From contig JACVJG010000250.1 in assembly GCA_015711875.1 (NCBI GenBank), forward strand, positions 1 to 5,277: a stretch of 5,277 nucleotides of DNA. The letters are read 5' to 3'. Position numbers and translations under genes: made by a program. This DNA is from Candidatus Solincola jinzensis. GTDB lineage: Bacteria; Actinomycetota; Geothermincolia; Geothermincolales; RBG-13-55-18. Shown one piece after another: positions 1 through 5,277 of the stretch (within the stretch, counting starts at the first letter, position 1; every line of letters starts with the position of its first letter). The notes below the pieces were generated by a model. It made no database searches. It was not told the DNA's origin and saw only the letters and a list, made by a program, of their open reading frames with translations.

Positions 1-183
1 CACAAACCCAAAAATGCGAGGCACATCCCCGAAATACGAGCATCCGTTTTTGGAGGGCGGCTGTGACCGCCTGCTCTGCCATGCGATGTTTCTGCCCGTG
101 AAAACGCGAACGAGCGGGGGGAAGAAAGGGTTGTGGAAGGATTTGGCTGTCTGACATGGCACATCAGGATCTGAACATGTCCT

Positions 184-211
184 TTGTTTGCCGAGATATG
201 ATGCTGATAAT
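184..211 (+). promoter_or_regulatory. Candidate sigma-70-type promoter for the Wzz/kinase gene
   Basis: TTGTTT at 184-189 and GATAAT at 206-211 are separated by 16 bases. The -10 matches the consensus at five of six positions and the -35 keeps the TTG. Transcription from here would give a leader of about 40 bases before the ATG at 259, enough to include the AGGA ribosome-binding site. It competes with the TATAAT at 244-249. Confidence 0.35.
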
Positions 212-243
212 CACATAAGGCCCCTTCCCGCATGAATAACCTG

Positions 244-249
244 TATAAT
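244..249 (+). promoter_or_regulatory. Perfect TATAAT box directly before the first gene
   Basis: A consensus -10 hexamer ends only nine bases before the ATG at 259. No recognisable -35 lies 16-18 bases upstream (that stretch is C-rich). If used, the transcript would start within a few bases of the ATG and be essentially leaderless, a mode known to be common in actinobacteria. It may instead be a chance AT-rich match, since the better-spaced element at 184-211 is close by. Confidence 0.3.
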
Positions 250-258
250 TAGGAAGCA

Positions 259-1929
259 ATGGAACTTAAAGACTATATAAACGTCATAATCGCGCGCAAG
301 TGGGTGATCGTGGGGACCACCGCGCTGGTGGTGTTCGCCGCGCTCCTCTTCTCCCTCCTGCAGGTACCCGTATACGAGTCCCGGGTGATGATCCTAGCGG
401 ACATCAACCGCGCCGGGGAATCGGCCTCAGACAGCCTCATCTCCTTCGCCTTCAACGACCCCAACCTCTTCATCCAGACCCAGGCGGAGATCATCGGCAC
501 CAGGACCATGGCCCAGGCCGTTTACGACCGCCTGGAGTACGATTACGAGGAGGCGCGTTACCAGCGCGAGGAAGGAAAAGAGGTGTACATCCCCGACTCC
601 CTCCCCTCGCCCGAGGAACTCAGGGACAGCGTCAAGGTGGAGCGCGCCCAGAACACCAACGTCTTCGAGATCGCGGCGAGTAACACGGATCCCCTCCTGG
701 CGCGGGACATAGCCCAGGCCTACGGCGAGGAGTACATCCTCAACCGCCAGCTCTCCGCCATCAAGCAGATCAGCGACGCCCGCAAGGAGGTCTGGAACCG
801 CATCACCGAGCTGGAGACCCAGATCGCCGATATCGCCCAGGAGGCCAAGCAGTACACGCGCGAGAGCATCCCTCCTGAGCTCGAGGCTGAGGCCAGCCAG
901 GCGGTGAGCCTGTGGGCAACCCTCTACGAGAAGTACATGAGCCTGCGCATAGCCGAGGCCCTGCAGCAGCGCGGCCTGGAGATCATCGAGCCCGCGGAAG
1001 CGGGAGTCAAGGTGAGCCCGCGAGTCACCCGCAACGGCATCCTGGCCTTGTTCCTGGGCCTCATCCTCGGCGTTGGCCTGGCCTTCCTGGTGGATTATCT
1101 CGACGACAGCCTGAAGACGCGCGAGGACTTCGAGCGCGGCTACGGGGCCTCCATCATCGGCGAGATCGCCAAGGCCGCCTTTGTGGGCGAGGAGGAGCGC
1201 GAGGTGGTTTACTTCACCCAGCCCGAGAGCACTGCGGCGGAGGGCTATCGCAACCTGCGCACCAACCTGCAGTTCCTCAACCTGGATGGAAGCACCCGCC
1301 TTATCATGGTCACCTCGGCGAGCCCCGAGGAGGGAAAGACCTCGGTGTGCGCCAACCTCGGCGCGGCCCTTTCTGAGATGGGAAACAAGGTGCTGGTGGT
1401 GGAGGCCGACCTGCGCCGCCCGGTGCTGGATAAATTCCTGGTGGAGAGGCAGGATAAAGGCCTCACCAGCGTGATCATGGGGACGGCGGAGCTGGAGGAG
1501 GTCATCGTCAGCACCGGCAACGAGAATTTCCACGTGCTCATGTCGGGACCCAAGCCCCCCAATCCGGCGGAGCTGGTCTCCTCCCGCGCCATGCACGAGC
1601 TGTTGCGGCGCCTGCGCGAGGAATACGACTACGTGATCGTGGACGCTCCCCCGGTGCTGGCGGTGAGCGACGCCATCGCCATGGCCCCCATGATGGACGG
1701 GGTGCTGGTGGTGGCAAGCCACGGCATCGCCAACCGCGACGGCGCCCGCCACACTATGGAACTTCTTTCCAAAGTGGAGACGCGGGTTCTTGGCGTGGTG
1801 ATCAACAACGTTGAGATGACCGGCCGCTACGGTTACGGATACTACTCCCCCTACTACTATTACTCCTACGGCGGCGAGATGGAGCGCCGCAAGCGTCGCC
1901 TTCCCGTGAAACGCGGGAACCACCGGTAA
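259..1929 (+). CDS. Wzz-type polysaccharide co-polymerase fused to a BY-kinase (tyrosine autokinase)
   Basis: A 556-residue membrane protein expected to control chain length and export of an extracellular polysaccharide through ATP-dependent tyrosine autophosphorylation. The Wzz part has a first membrane helix at about residues 15-35, an extracytoplasmic region with a short helical segment at about 165-240, and a second helix at about 260-280. The cytoplasmic kinase follows: an EX2RX2R oligomerisation motif (E328, R331, R334), Walker A ASPEEGKTS at 354-362, Walker A' VVEADLRRP at 380-388, and Walker B VIVDAPPV at 459-466. The tail carries nine tyrosines between 524 and 537, the usual autophosphorylation cluster, then a basic end. 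Two residues are less usual: PEEGK where PGEGK is common, and E382 where Walker A' normally has aspartate. The extracytoplasmic part is short compared with Wzc of Gram-negative bacteria. The start is well fixed: an in-frame TAG at 250-252 precedes it, AGGA lies at 251-254 (close, four bases from the ATG), and the N-terminus is typical of the family. No phosphatase or glycosyltransferase gene lies in the window. Confidence 0.95.
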   Translation: MELKDYINVIIARKWVIVGTTALVVFAALLFSLLQVPVYESRVMILADINRAGESASDSLISFAFNDPNLFIQTQAEIIGTRTMAQAVYDRLEYDYEEARYQREEGKEVYIPDSLPSPEELRDSVKVERAQNTNVFEIAASNTDPLLARDIAQAYGEEYILNRQLSAIKQISDARKEVWNRITELETQIADIAQEAKQYTRESIPPELEAEASQAVSLWATLYEKYMSLRIAEALQQRGLEIIEPAEAGVKVSPRVTRNGILALFLGLILGVGLAFLVDYLDDSLKTREDFERGYGASIIGEIAKAAFVGEEEREVVYFTQPESTAAEGYRNLRTNLQFLNLDGSTRLIMVTSASPEEGKTSVCANLGAALSEMGNKVLVVEADLRRPVLDKFLVERQDKGLTSVIMGTAELEEVIVSTGNENFHVLMSGPKPPNPAELVSSRAMHELLRRLREEYDYVIVDAPPVLAVSDAIAMAPMMDGVLVVASHGIANRDGARHTMELLSKVETRVLGVVINNVEMTGRYGYGYYSPYYYYSYGGEMERRKRRLPVKRGNHR

Positions 1930-1939
1930 CAGGTGATCT

Positions 1940-1956
1940 CCGGCTTTACATGCCGG
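1940..1956 (+). terminator. Small hairpin after the Wzz/kinase gene, possible terminator
   Basis: CCGGC at 1940-1944 pairs with GCCGG at 1952-1956 across a seven-base loop, beginning ten bases after the stop codon. No T-run follows directly; a T-rich stretch appears only at about 1976-1981. The position suits a transcript end, but the structure is not a classical intrinsic terminator. Confidence 0.25.
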
Positions 1957-2186
1957 GCATTATGGATATAGGGGTTCTTTTCGAGGACCTTACCCATGGG
2001 GAATCAAGAAAGGTGAAGGCGACTGCGTTCGCCTCATCGCCATAAGGGATGCGTGGCAGGAAATGGTATTACACACGATTGGCTGCAATATCTCGCTTTC
2101 AGGCGGATCACGTTGTGTAGTGAACAAGATATATCCAATGGCACACATTGCCGGCGTAAGACCGTCATCGCTATCCTGGGAATCTT

Positions 2187-2219
2187 GCCCGGCAGCGGCG
2201 GAAAAACCGCGCGGGCTTT
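2187..2219 (+). terminator. GC-rich two-part hairpin followed by TTT
   Basis: GCCCG at 2187-2191 pairs with CGGGC at 2212-2216, and inside it GCGG at 2195-2198 pairs with CCGC at 2207-2210 around an A-rich loop. TTT follows at 2217-2219. This is the more terminator-like of the two hairpins behind the kinase gene, but the T-run is short and it lies about 260 bases past the stop codon. It could instead be the end of a small untranslated transcript. Confidence 0.3.
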
Positions 2220-2385
2220 CAGTAACGACCGCCCCTTTGCCCTGCGTTAGCGCGACCAAGAAGGGTGTTGATCTATTTCCTGCCATGTATCCCTCACACC
2301 GACCTCGCCTTCCATGGGATGACGGCCTGATGCTGTGACGTTTCGACAGGCACTGTTCGGGTTTAAAGATGTTGAGAGGCCACCC

Positions 2386-2398
2386 TGTCATCCTGACA
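2386..2398. promoter_or_regulatory. TGTCA-N3-TGACA inverted repeat, possible operator
   Basis: A perfect 5-bp inverted repeat with a three-base centre lies about 85 bases upstream of the TATAAT at 2483. Short dyads of this kind are typical of dimeric regulator sites, but nothing identifies a regulator and 5-bp arms can occur by chance. Confidence 0.15.
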
Positions 2399-2430
2399 AA
2401 CCAGGCGAAGTCGACAAGAGGAAAGGGGTG

Positions 2431-2453
2431 ATCTCCCGAATGTTCGGGGAGAT
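2431..2453. repeat. Strong inverted repeat 30 bases upstream of the TATAAT box
   Basis: ATCTCCCGAA at 2431-2440 pairs with TTCGGGGAGAT at 2443-2453 with one bulged G, giving about nine base pairs and a tiny loop. It could be an operator in DNA form, or a hairpin ending a short upstream transcript, though no T-run follows. Its position 30 bases before the -10 box overlaps or abuts where a -35 or an activator site would be. Confidence 0.4.
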
Positions 2454-2482
2454 GGAATGGGGTTTGGGCGGATGTTAGAATA

Positions 2483-2488
2483 TATAAT
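2483..2488 (+). promoter_or_regulatory. TATAAT box upstream of the Ig-like secreted protein gene
   Basis: A perfect -10 hexamer in an AT-rich patch lies 93 bases before the ATG at 2582. No good -35 is visible at the usual 16-18 base distance, where the sequence is G/T-rich, so transcription may depend on an activator or another sigma factor. The box stands out because the surrounding sequence is GC-rich. Confidence 0.4.
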
Positions 2489-2581
2489 CGAGTGTCTGGG
2501 GCGCGACGGGTGGGGCACGAGGGTCGCCCTGAGTCAGCGGCCGCCGCAGAGTTCGGTCGATGGACACAAAGGAGAGGTGGG

Positions 2582-4237
2582 ATGAAGAAGACGACCCGGA
2601 CCGCTCTTCTCGCGATAGCGGTCACGACCTTCATGGTCATATTATTGTCCGCGCCGGCCACCGCCGTCGGCGATTCGGCTTACAAGTTTCCCACCGCTAA
2701 CCCCTCGTTCGCCATGGGGTCCATCGTCTCGGGCAACTACGTGAACGTGCAAACTTCGGACAATACATACATGAGGATACGCGAGGGGACGTTTTTCTTC
2801 ATCTTCCGCTATCTTGAATGCGACTGGGAGAGCTGGCCGCCCCTCATCGAGGCCTCGAGGGAAAAGGTGCTGGACCTGCGAGTGGAAATGGAGGGCCGCC
2901 AGTCGGACGCCGGCGAGAGCTGGCGCGTGCAGTTCTACGACTACGACTCCTCGGGGTGGGACTCCACCTGGTACAACCTGGGAAGCTTTCCCACCTCGGG
3001 AGAAGCGACGCTCACGGTCGCCGTGGGAGACGCTCCGCGGGCGCGCCGGTTCGTTAGCCCGGCAGGGGCTTTCCGCGCCAGGCTCGCCAGCAACTGGGAT
3101 CTTATCCGCACAGACCTCTACATCGACCTTTTCCGGGCGCGTATAGTGTATGACGCCACTGCCCCGGCCTCGGGCATCACCGCGCCATCGAACGGCGAAC
3201 TGACCAACGCCCATTCCTACCTCGTGACCGGGGTATCGCAGGACCCGGGGCCGGATGCCTCCGGGGTCATCGCGGTCGAGGTATCCCTTGACGGCGGGGC
3301 CACCTGGCGAGCCGCCTCCCCCGGTTCGCCGGGCGATTTTACCTCCTGGTCCTATTCATGGAGCTCAATCCCAGAGGAGGGCGTTTACAACATACGGAGC
3401 CGCGCGCGGGACGCGGTGGGGAACGCGGAGATACCGGGTCCAGGGGTCTCCCTGACCGTGGACTGGACCCCCCCGTCGGTGACGGAAACCCATCCCGCCG
3501 ACGGGGCCTCGCCGGCCGCCGTGACCTCAAAGGTGTGGGCGCGGCTGTACGACGCCAACGGTGTGGACGCGGCGACCGTCAACTCGTCCACCTTCACGCT
3601 ACGCGATGGAAGTGGTAACCCGGTTGCCGGAAGCGTGTCCTATGACCCCGCCACCATGACCGCCACCTTCGTCCCCGCGTCCGACCTGGCCTACGGGACG
3701 CAGTACACCGCCACCCTCGCCACCGGCATCGCCGACCACGCGGGAAACCACCTGGCGGCGGACTATGCGTGGGGTTTTACCACCGCGCCGCAGCCACCTG
3801 ATTACATCCTCGCCTATGATCAGGGGTGGGTCACGGAAGGTGACTGGTATGTAGAGCCATATACCCAGCTCCCGTATCCCTTGACGGGGCCGGCGGATCT
3901 CCTCACCGCCAACGACGCGGGCGCCACCGCGAGCTATACCATCCCCGCCGGCTATAGCCGCGTGCAGGTGGCCTCTGCCAGGCACTGGCAGTGCGGCCTC
4001 GCCGAGGTACTGCTGGACGGCGAGGTGGTGGCGACGGTGGACCTCTACCTCGACAACGAGGGCATAAGCTGGGGAGAGATCATCTACGCAGACCTCGACC
4101 TCGACCCCACCCGCGATCACGTCATCTCCCTCAGGGCGACGGGAGAGGGGGGCCCCGGATGGGTGGAGATAGACGGCGAGCGCTACGATCTCACCTGGAT
4201 GCATTTCGTGAACGTGCAGTGGCTGCGCTACTGGTAA
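2582..4237 (+). CDS. Exported Ig-like protein with a lectin-like C-terminal domain
   Basis: A 551-residue exported protein, probably surface-associated or secreted; its function is not established. A Sec signal peptide has KK at residues 2-3, a hydrophobic core at about 8-22, and an A-T-A cleavage motif at 26-28. Residues 29-190 form a beta-rich region I do not recognise. Residues 191-296 look like a bacterial Ig-like domain (VSLDGGATWR at 234-243, then YNIRSRARDAVGNAE at 269-283). Residues 297-402 match the SbsA/Big_5 Ig-like type, opening with PPSVTETHPADGAS and closing with the conserved ADHAGNHLAADYAWGFT pattern. Residues 407-551 resemble galactose-binding-like sandwiches with the pattern AEVLLDGEVVATVDLY (474-489) and a late VEIDG (528-532). 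No LPXTG motif or C-terminal anchor helix is present. The ATG is chosen over an in-frame GTG at 2492 because GGAG at 2571-2574 lies seven bases before it and the signal peptide starts there; the GTG sits only three bases after the TATAAT. The neighbouring polysaccharide kinase suggests, but does not prove, a matrix or cell-envelope role. Confidence 0.85.
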   Translation: MKKTTRTALLAIAVTTFMVILLSAPATAVGDSAYKFPTANPSFAMGSIVSGNYVNVQTSDNTYMRIREGTFFFIFRYLECDWESWPPLIEASREKVLDLRVEMEGRQSDAGESWRVQFYDYDSSGWDSTWYNLGSFPTSGEATLTVAVGDAPRARRFVSPAGAFRARLASNWDLIRTDLYIDLFRARIVYDATAPASGITAPSNGELTNAHSYLVTGVSQDPGPDASGVIAVEVSLDGGATWRAASPGSPGDFTSWSYSWSSIPEEGVYNIRSRARDAVGNAEIPGPGVSLTVDWTPPSVTETHPADGASPAAVTSKVWARLYDANGVDAATVNSSTFTLRDGSGNPVAGSVSYDPATMTATFVPASDLAYGTQYTATLATGIADHAGNHLAADYAWGFTTAPQPPDYILAYDQGWVTEGDWYVEPYTQLPYPLTGPADLLTANDAGATASYTIPAGYSRVQVASARHWQCGLAEVLLDGEVVATVDLYLDNEGISWGEIIYADLDLDPTRDHVISLRATGEGGPGWVEIDGERYDLTWMHFVNVQWLRYW

Positions 4238-4246
4238 CCTCACCCA

Positions 4247-4307
4247 GGTACAAGGGTCAGGCCTCGCCCGGTGCCTCAGGCACAGGGGTCGAGCCTCGCC
4301 CGGTGCC
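4247..4307. repeat. Two tandem 29-bp hairpin repeats just after the stop codon
   Basis: Copy A (4247-4275) and copy B (4279-4307) are 32 bases apart and agree at 25 of 29 positions. Each folds on itself: in B, GGCAC at 4279-4283 pairs with GTGCC at 4303-4307, GGG at 4285-4287 with CCC at 4299-4301, and CGA at 4290-4292 with TCG at 4296-4298. In A the outer arm is GGTAC against GTGCC, which keeps pairing through a G-T wobble. Copy A begins ten bases after the stop, so the pair could protect or end the upstream transcript, in the manner of REP-type elements. There is no T-run. Confidence 0.7.
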
Positions 4308-4340
4308 GGAGAGAGCCGTCGTGCCTTACCTGGTTCCCCA

Positions 4341-4369
4341 GGCACGGGATTCGAGACTCGCCAGGCTGA
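4341..4369. repeat. Diverged third copy of the 29-bp repeat
   Basis: It begins GGCACGGGATTCGAG and matches copy B at about 20 of 29 positions; its right arm has lost the GTGCC. Its left GGCAC instead pairs with GTGCC at 4321-4325, part of a second hairpin with CCTGG and CCAGG arms at about 4329-4342. Confidence 0.45.
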
Positions 4370-4395
4370 CCGAGATCAGCAGAAACGGGGCAATA

Positions 4396-4424
4396 TTCCA
4401 GCAAATACCAGCATTGCGCTGGAA
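4396..4424. repeat. 7-bp inverted repeat between hairpin repeats
   Basis: TTCCAGC at 4396-4402 pairs with GCTGGAA at 4418-4424. A competing inner arm, CCAGC at 4408-4412, can also pair with the same GCTGG, so two alternative hairpins are possible. Confidence 0.4.
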
Positions 4425-4444
4425 CAACGCATGCTCTGCCCTCA

Positions 4445-4473
4445 GGCCTAGGGGTCGAGCCTCGCTTGGTGCT
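4445..4473. repeat. Fourth copy of the 29-bp repeat
   Basis: The stretch shares GGGGTCGAGCCTCGC with copy B and matches it at about 24 of 29 positions. Similarity continues a few bases to the left (a shared CCTCAGGC). The outer pairing is weakened by changes in both arms. Confidence 0.6.
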
Positions 4474-4483
4474 TGGGAACCGA

Positions 4484-4497
4484 GACCTTGCAAGGTC
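4484..4497. repeat. Perfect 14-bp palindrome
   Basis: GACCTTGCAAGGTC reads the same on both strands, and TGGG at 4474-4477 can pair with CCCA at 4500-4503 outside it. Perfect dyads of this size are typical of protein-binding sites, but it lies over 570 bases from the next promoter-like element, so a role is uncertain. Confidence 0.35.
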
Positions 4498-4761
4498 AGC
4501 CCAGGCGTTCTAGCTGCTCATAAAGTTGATTTGCCGGCATATCCCAGGCGTTTTGTGAATCCTCGGTCATCCTGTCAGATGGCGCTGGAGAAAACTGTCG
4601 CGCTTTACCAAATGCCTTGGTTTATGGCTACGGGGTCGCCTGTGGGAGCCTGTTCATGGGATCTCAGGGTTCGCCAGGTGTCTGGAGCAGGAGCATTGAT
4701 CCTCTTATGCCCCAGTACGTGGTTGCTGGTAGCGGCTTCGGGAGCCCGCCCATAAAGGGCT

Positions 4762-4913
4762 GGGACGGGGTTCCCGGGATGGTTGACGGTCCTTGAAAGC
4801 CAGCGCGGAAATCCCCGGCGATATGGAGCCCGAGTAGCCATGTGAGCCTATGCCGGTCTTCCGCCACGGGGCTGATCCGGCAACCGGCCTTTGAGCTTGA
4901 AGCCGTATATTAG
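4762..4913. repeat. Tandem duplication, unit 1
   Basis: This unit is repeated 156 bases further on. The right part (4807-4913) aligns without gaps to 4963-5069, with about 86 of 107 positions equal. A core at 4857-4894 differs from the other unit at only one of 38 bases (C at 4867, A in the other unit). The left part (about 4762-4806) is more diverged and needs a two-base gap. The unit ends in TATATTAG at 4906-4913, a degraded form of the TATAATAG that closes unit 2. Inside the core, CCGG-CAA-CCGG at 4877-4887 can form a small hairpin. Confidence 0.85.
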
Positions 4914-4919
4914 AGAGTG

Positions 4920-5069
4920 GCGGCCGGGATTCCGGGACGAGCGATGAACCAGGCGATATTCCTGGAATCCCCGGTGAGATGAAGCCCACGTAGTATTGCG
5001 ACCCCATACCGTTCTTCCGCCAAGGGGCTGATCCGGCAACCGGCCTTTGAACCTGTACCCGTATAATAG
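4920..5069. repeat. Tandem duplication, unit 2, ending at a TATAAT box
   Basis: This is the promoter-proximal unit. Its most conserved part is 4963-5069, with the near-identical core at 5013-5050 lying immediately upstream of the TATAAT at 5062. CCCC at 5001-5004 can pair with GGGG at 5024-5027, and CCGG-CAA-CCGG lies at 5033-5043. The strongest conservation is upstream of the -10 box rather than in the presumed transcript, which favours a DNA-level regulatory element over a riboswitch in the leader of the third gene. Confidence 0.85.
5062..5067 (+). promoter_or_regulatory. TATAAT box upstream of the third gene
   Basis: A perfect -10 hexamer ends 92 bases before the ATG at 5160, with no clear -35 at 16-18 bases (that place is inside the CCGG-rich conserved core). 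The distance to the start codon is almost the same as for the gene at 2582 (93 bases). Confidence 0.4.
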
Positions 5070-5159
5070 TCGCGTTTGCGGTGCCGATAAGAATATAGGC
5101 GACGAGGCGAACGCCCAGGAAAGATTCACCGATACAACGATGAAGAGAGGGTGACGAGC

Positions 5160-5277
5160 ATGGCACGAGGCGAACCCGCCGGCAGGGCTATATCCGTATA
5201 TCGGGCCGTTCTGGTAACAGCCACAACACTTTTCCTCCTGCTGGCTTTTTTCGTGCCCGTGATACCACGGGTTCACG
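5160..5277 (+). CDS. Start of an exported or membrane protein gene, cut by the window edge
   Basis: Thirty-nine codons are visible and the frame is still open at the edge. The product begins with a short basic segment (R3, R9, R15) followed by a hydrophobic stretch at about residues 16-35, so it is either a signal peptide or an N-terminal membrane anchor. No clear AXA cleavage motif is seen before the edge; proline at 33 and 36 follows the hydrophobic core. The ATG is supported by AGAGAGG at 5144-5150, nine bases upstream. An in-frame GTG at 5151 directly abuts that site and is less likely. The family cannot be told from this fragment. Confidence 0.7.
   Translation, partial: MARGEPAGRAISVYRAVLVTATTLFLLLAFFVPVIPRVH

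Larger units (their letters stand above)
1..258. other. Upstream region without an assignable gene
   Basis: No recognisable gene lies here. On the plus strand the frame beginning at base 2 is open from the window edge to a TGA at 152-154 (50 codons, with an internal ATG at 14). About two thirds of its third positions are G or C, so it could be the 3' end of an upstream gene, but the peptide resembles no family I know and I do not call it. A short hairpin, GGGCGG at 55-60 against CCGCCT at 67-72, sits inside that frame. Downstream of the TGA is an inverted repeat, GACATG at 153-158 with CATGTC at 176-181. It lies just before the candidate promoter and could be an operator; this is speculative. 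Confidence 0.4.
1930..2581. other. 652-base intergenic region, no gene supported
   Basis: I find no credible gene here. Open frames on both strands lack ribosome-binding sites and resemble no family. Base composition is visibly less GC-rich than the genes. It holds two hairpins near its 5' part (1940-1956 and 2187-2216), a TGTCA/TGACA inverted repeat (2386-2398), a strong hairpin (2431-2453), and a TATAAT (2483-2488) followed by a leader of about 93 bases to the next ATG. That leader includes a small AGGG/CCCT hairpin at 2520-2530 and a GCGGCCGC palindrome at 2537-2544. I recognise no known riboswitch consensus in the leader. Confidence 0.6.
4238..5159. other. 922-base repeat-rich intergenic region, no gene supported
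   Basis: Open frames cross this stretch on both strands, but none has a ribosome-binding site, a sensible start or a recognisable product; they are by-products of high GC. The first quarter carries copies of a 29-bp hairpin repeat. A middle part (about 4475-4760) has a palindrome and otherwise no clear structure. The final 300 bases are a two-unit tandem duplication ending in a TATAAT box and a 92-base leader to the third gene. A decayed gene in the middle part cannot be excluded. Confidence 0.6.

Noticed and set aside
427..1923. A 498-codon open frame on the minus strand opposite the kinase gene
   Set aside because: It is a product of high GC and codon bias in the true gene: its translation is rich in His, Val, Gly and Ala with no domain, and the plus-strand protein is unmistakable.
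2399..2408. AACCAGGCGA shared between the region before the second gene and unit 2 of the tandem repeat (4947-4956)
   Set aside because: Ten-base matches are expected by chance in a 5-kb window, and the flanks do not continue the similarity.
2492..2581. A GTG start that would extend the Ig-like protein by 30 residues
   Set aside because: It begins three bases after the TATAAT, has no ribosome-binding site, and would bury the signal peptide behind a charged segment.
4247..4473. The repeated hairpins as a CRISPR array
   Set aside because: Spacing is irregular, copies are diverged, and the spacer between A and B is only three bases.
4975..5045. Resemblance to a SAM-type riboswitch (GATGAAGCCC and CCGGCAACC)
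   Set aside because: The two pieces are 50 bases apart instead of contiguous, and the rest of the S-box consensus is absent.
5024..5060. Resemblance to a TPP riboswitch (GGGGCTGA followed later by CTTTGAACCTG)
   Set aside because: The GCTGAGA and the second conserved half of the thi-box are missing, unit 1 does not keep the GAACCTG, and the segment lies upstream of the TATAAT, so it would not be in that transcript.
4705..5276. Two overlapping minus-strand open frames across the tandem duplication, each showing repeated peptide segments
   Set aside because: The peptide repeats simply mirror the DNA duplication in more than one frame, and I see no ribosome-binding site or family resemblance. 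The single core mismatch would swap arginine and leucine in one of these frames.

Overview
The window is GC-rich and carries two complete plus-strand genes and the start of a third, separated by unusually long intergenic stretches (about 650 and 920 bases). The first gene is a short fused Wzz/tyrosine-autokinase of the kind found in Gram-positive-type and actinobacterial exopolysaccharide systems. The second is a Sec-exported, Ig-like, probably surface protein. High GC, mostly G or C at third codon positions, frequent CGC/GAG codons and the one-polypeptide Wzz-kinase layout fit a high-GC, possibly deep-branching actinobacterial lineage. That placement is inference; no marker gene is present to prove it.

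Layout. Positions 1-258 hold no gene I can assign, but include two candidate promoter elements in front of the first gene. Positions 259-1929 encode a polysaccharide co-polymerase/BY-kinase with all expected parts: two membrane helices, a P-loop kinase domain and a tyrosine-rich tail. Positions 1930-2581 are non-coding, with several hairpins and a perfect TATAAT. Positions 2582-4237 encode a 551-residue exported protein with a signal peptide, an uncharacterised N-terminal region, an Ig-like domain, an SbsA-type Ig-like domain and a lectin-like C-terminal beta-sandwich. Positions 4238-5159 are non-coding but dense in repeats: a family of 29-bp hairpin repeats just after the stop codon, then a tandem duplication with a 156-base period that ends at a TATAAT box. 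Positions 5160-5277 are the 5' end of a third gene, whose product begins with a membrane or signal helix.

How they may work together. The kinase gene points to control of extracellular polysaccharide chain length and export. The second product, with a carbohydrate-binding-like C-terminus, could sit at the cell surface or in the extracellular matrix. All three genes lie on the same strand, but each has its own upstream spacer and a TATAAT-like box, so they look separately transcribed rather than a tight operon. The functional link between them is inference from proximity.

The least explained part is the repeat-rich intergenic region before the third gene, especially a 38-base core kept at 37 of 38 positions between the two 156-base units.
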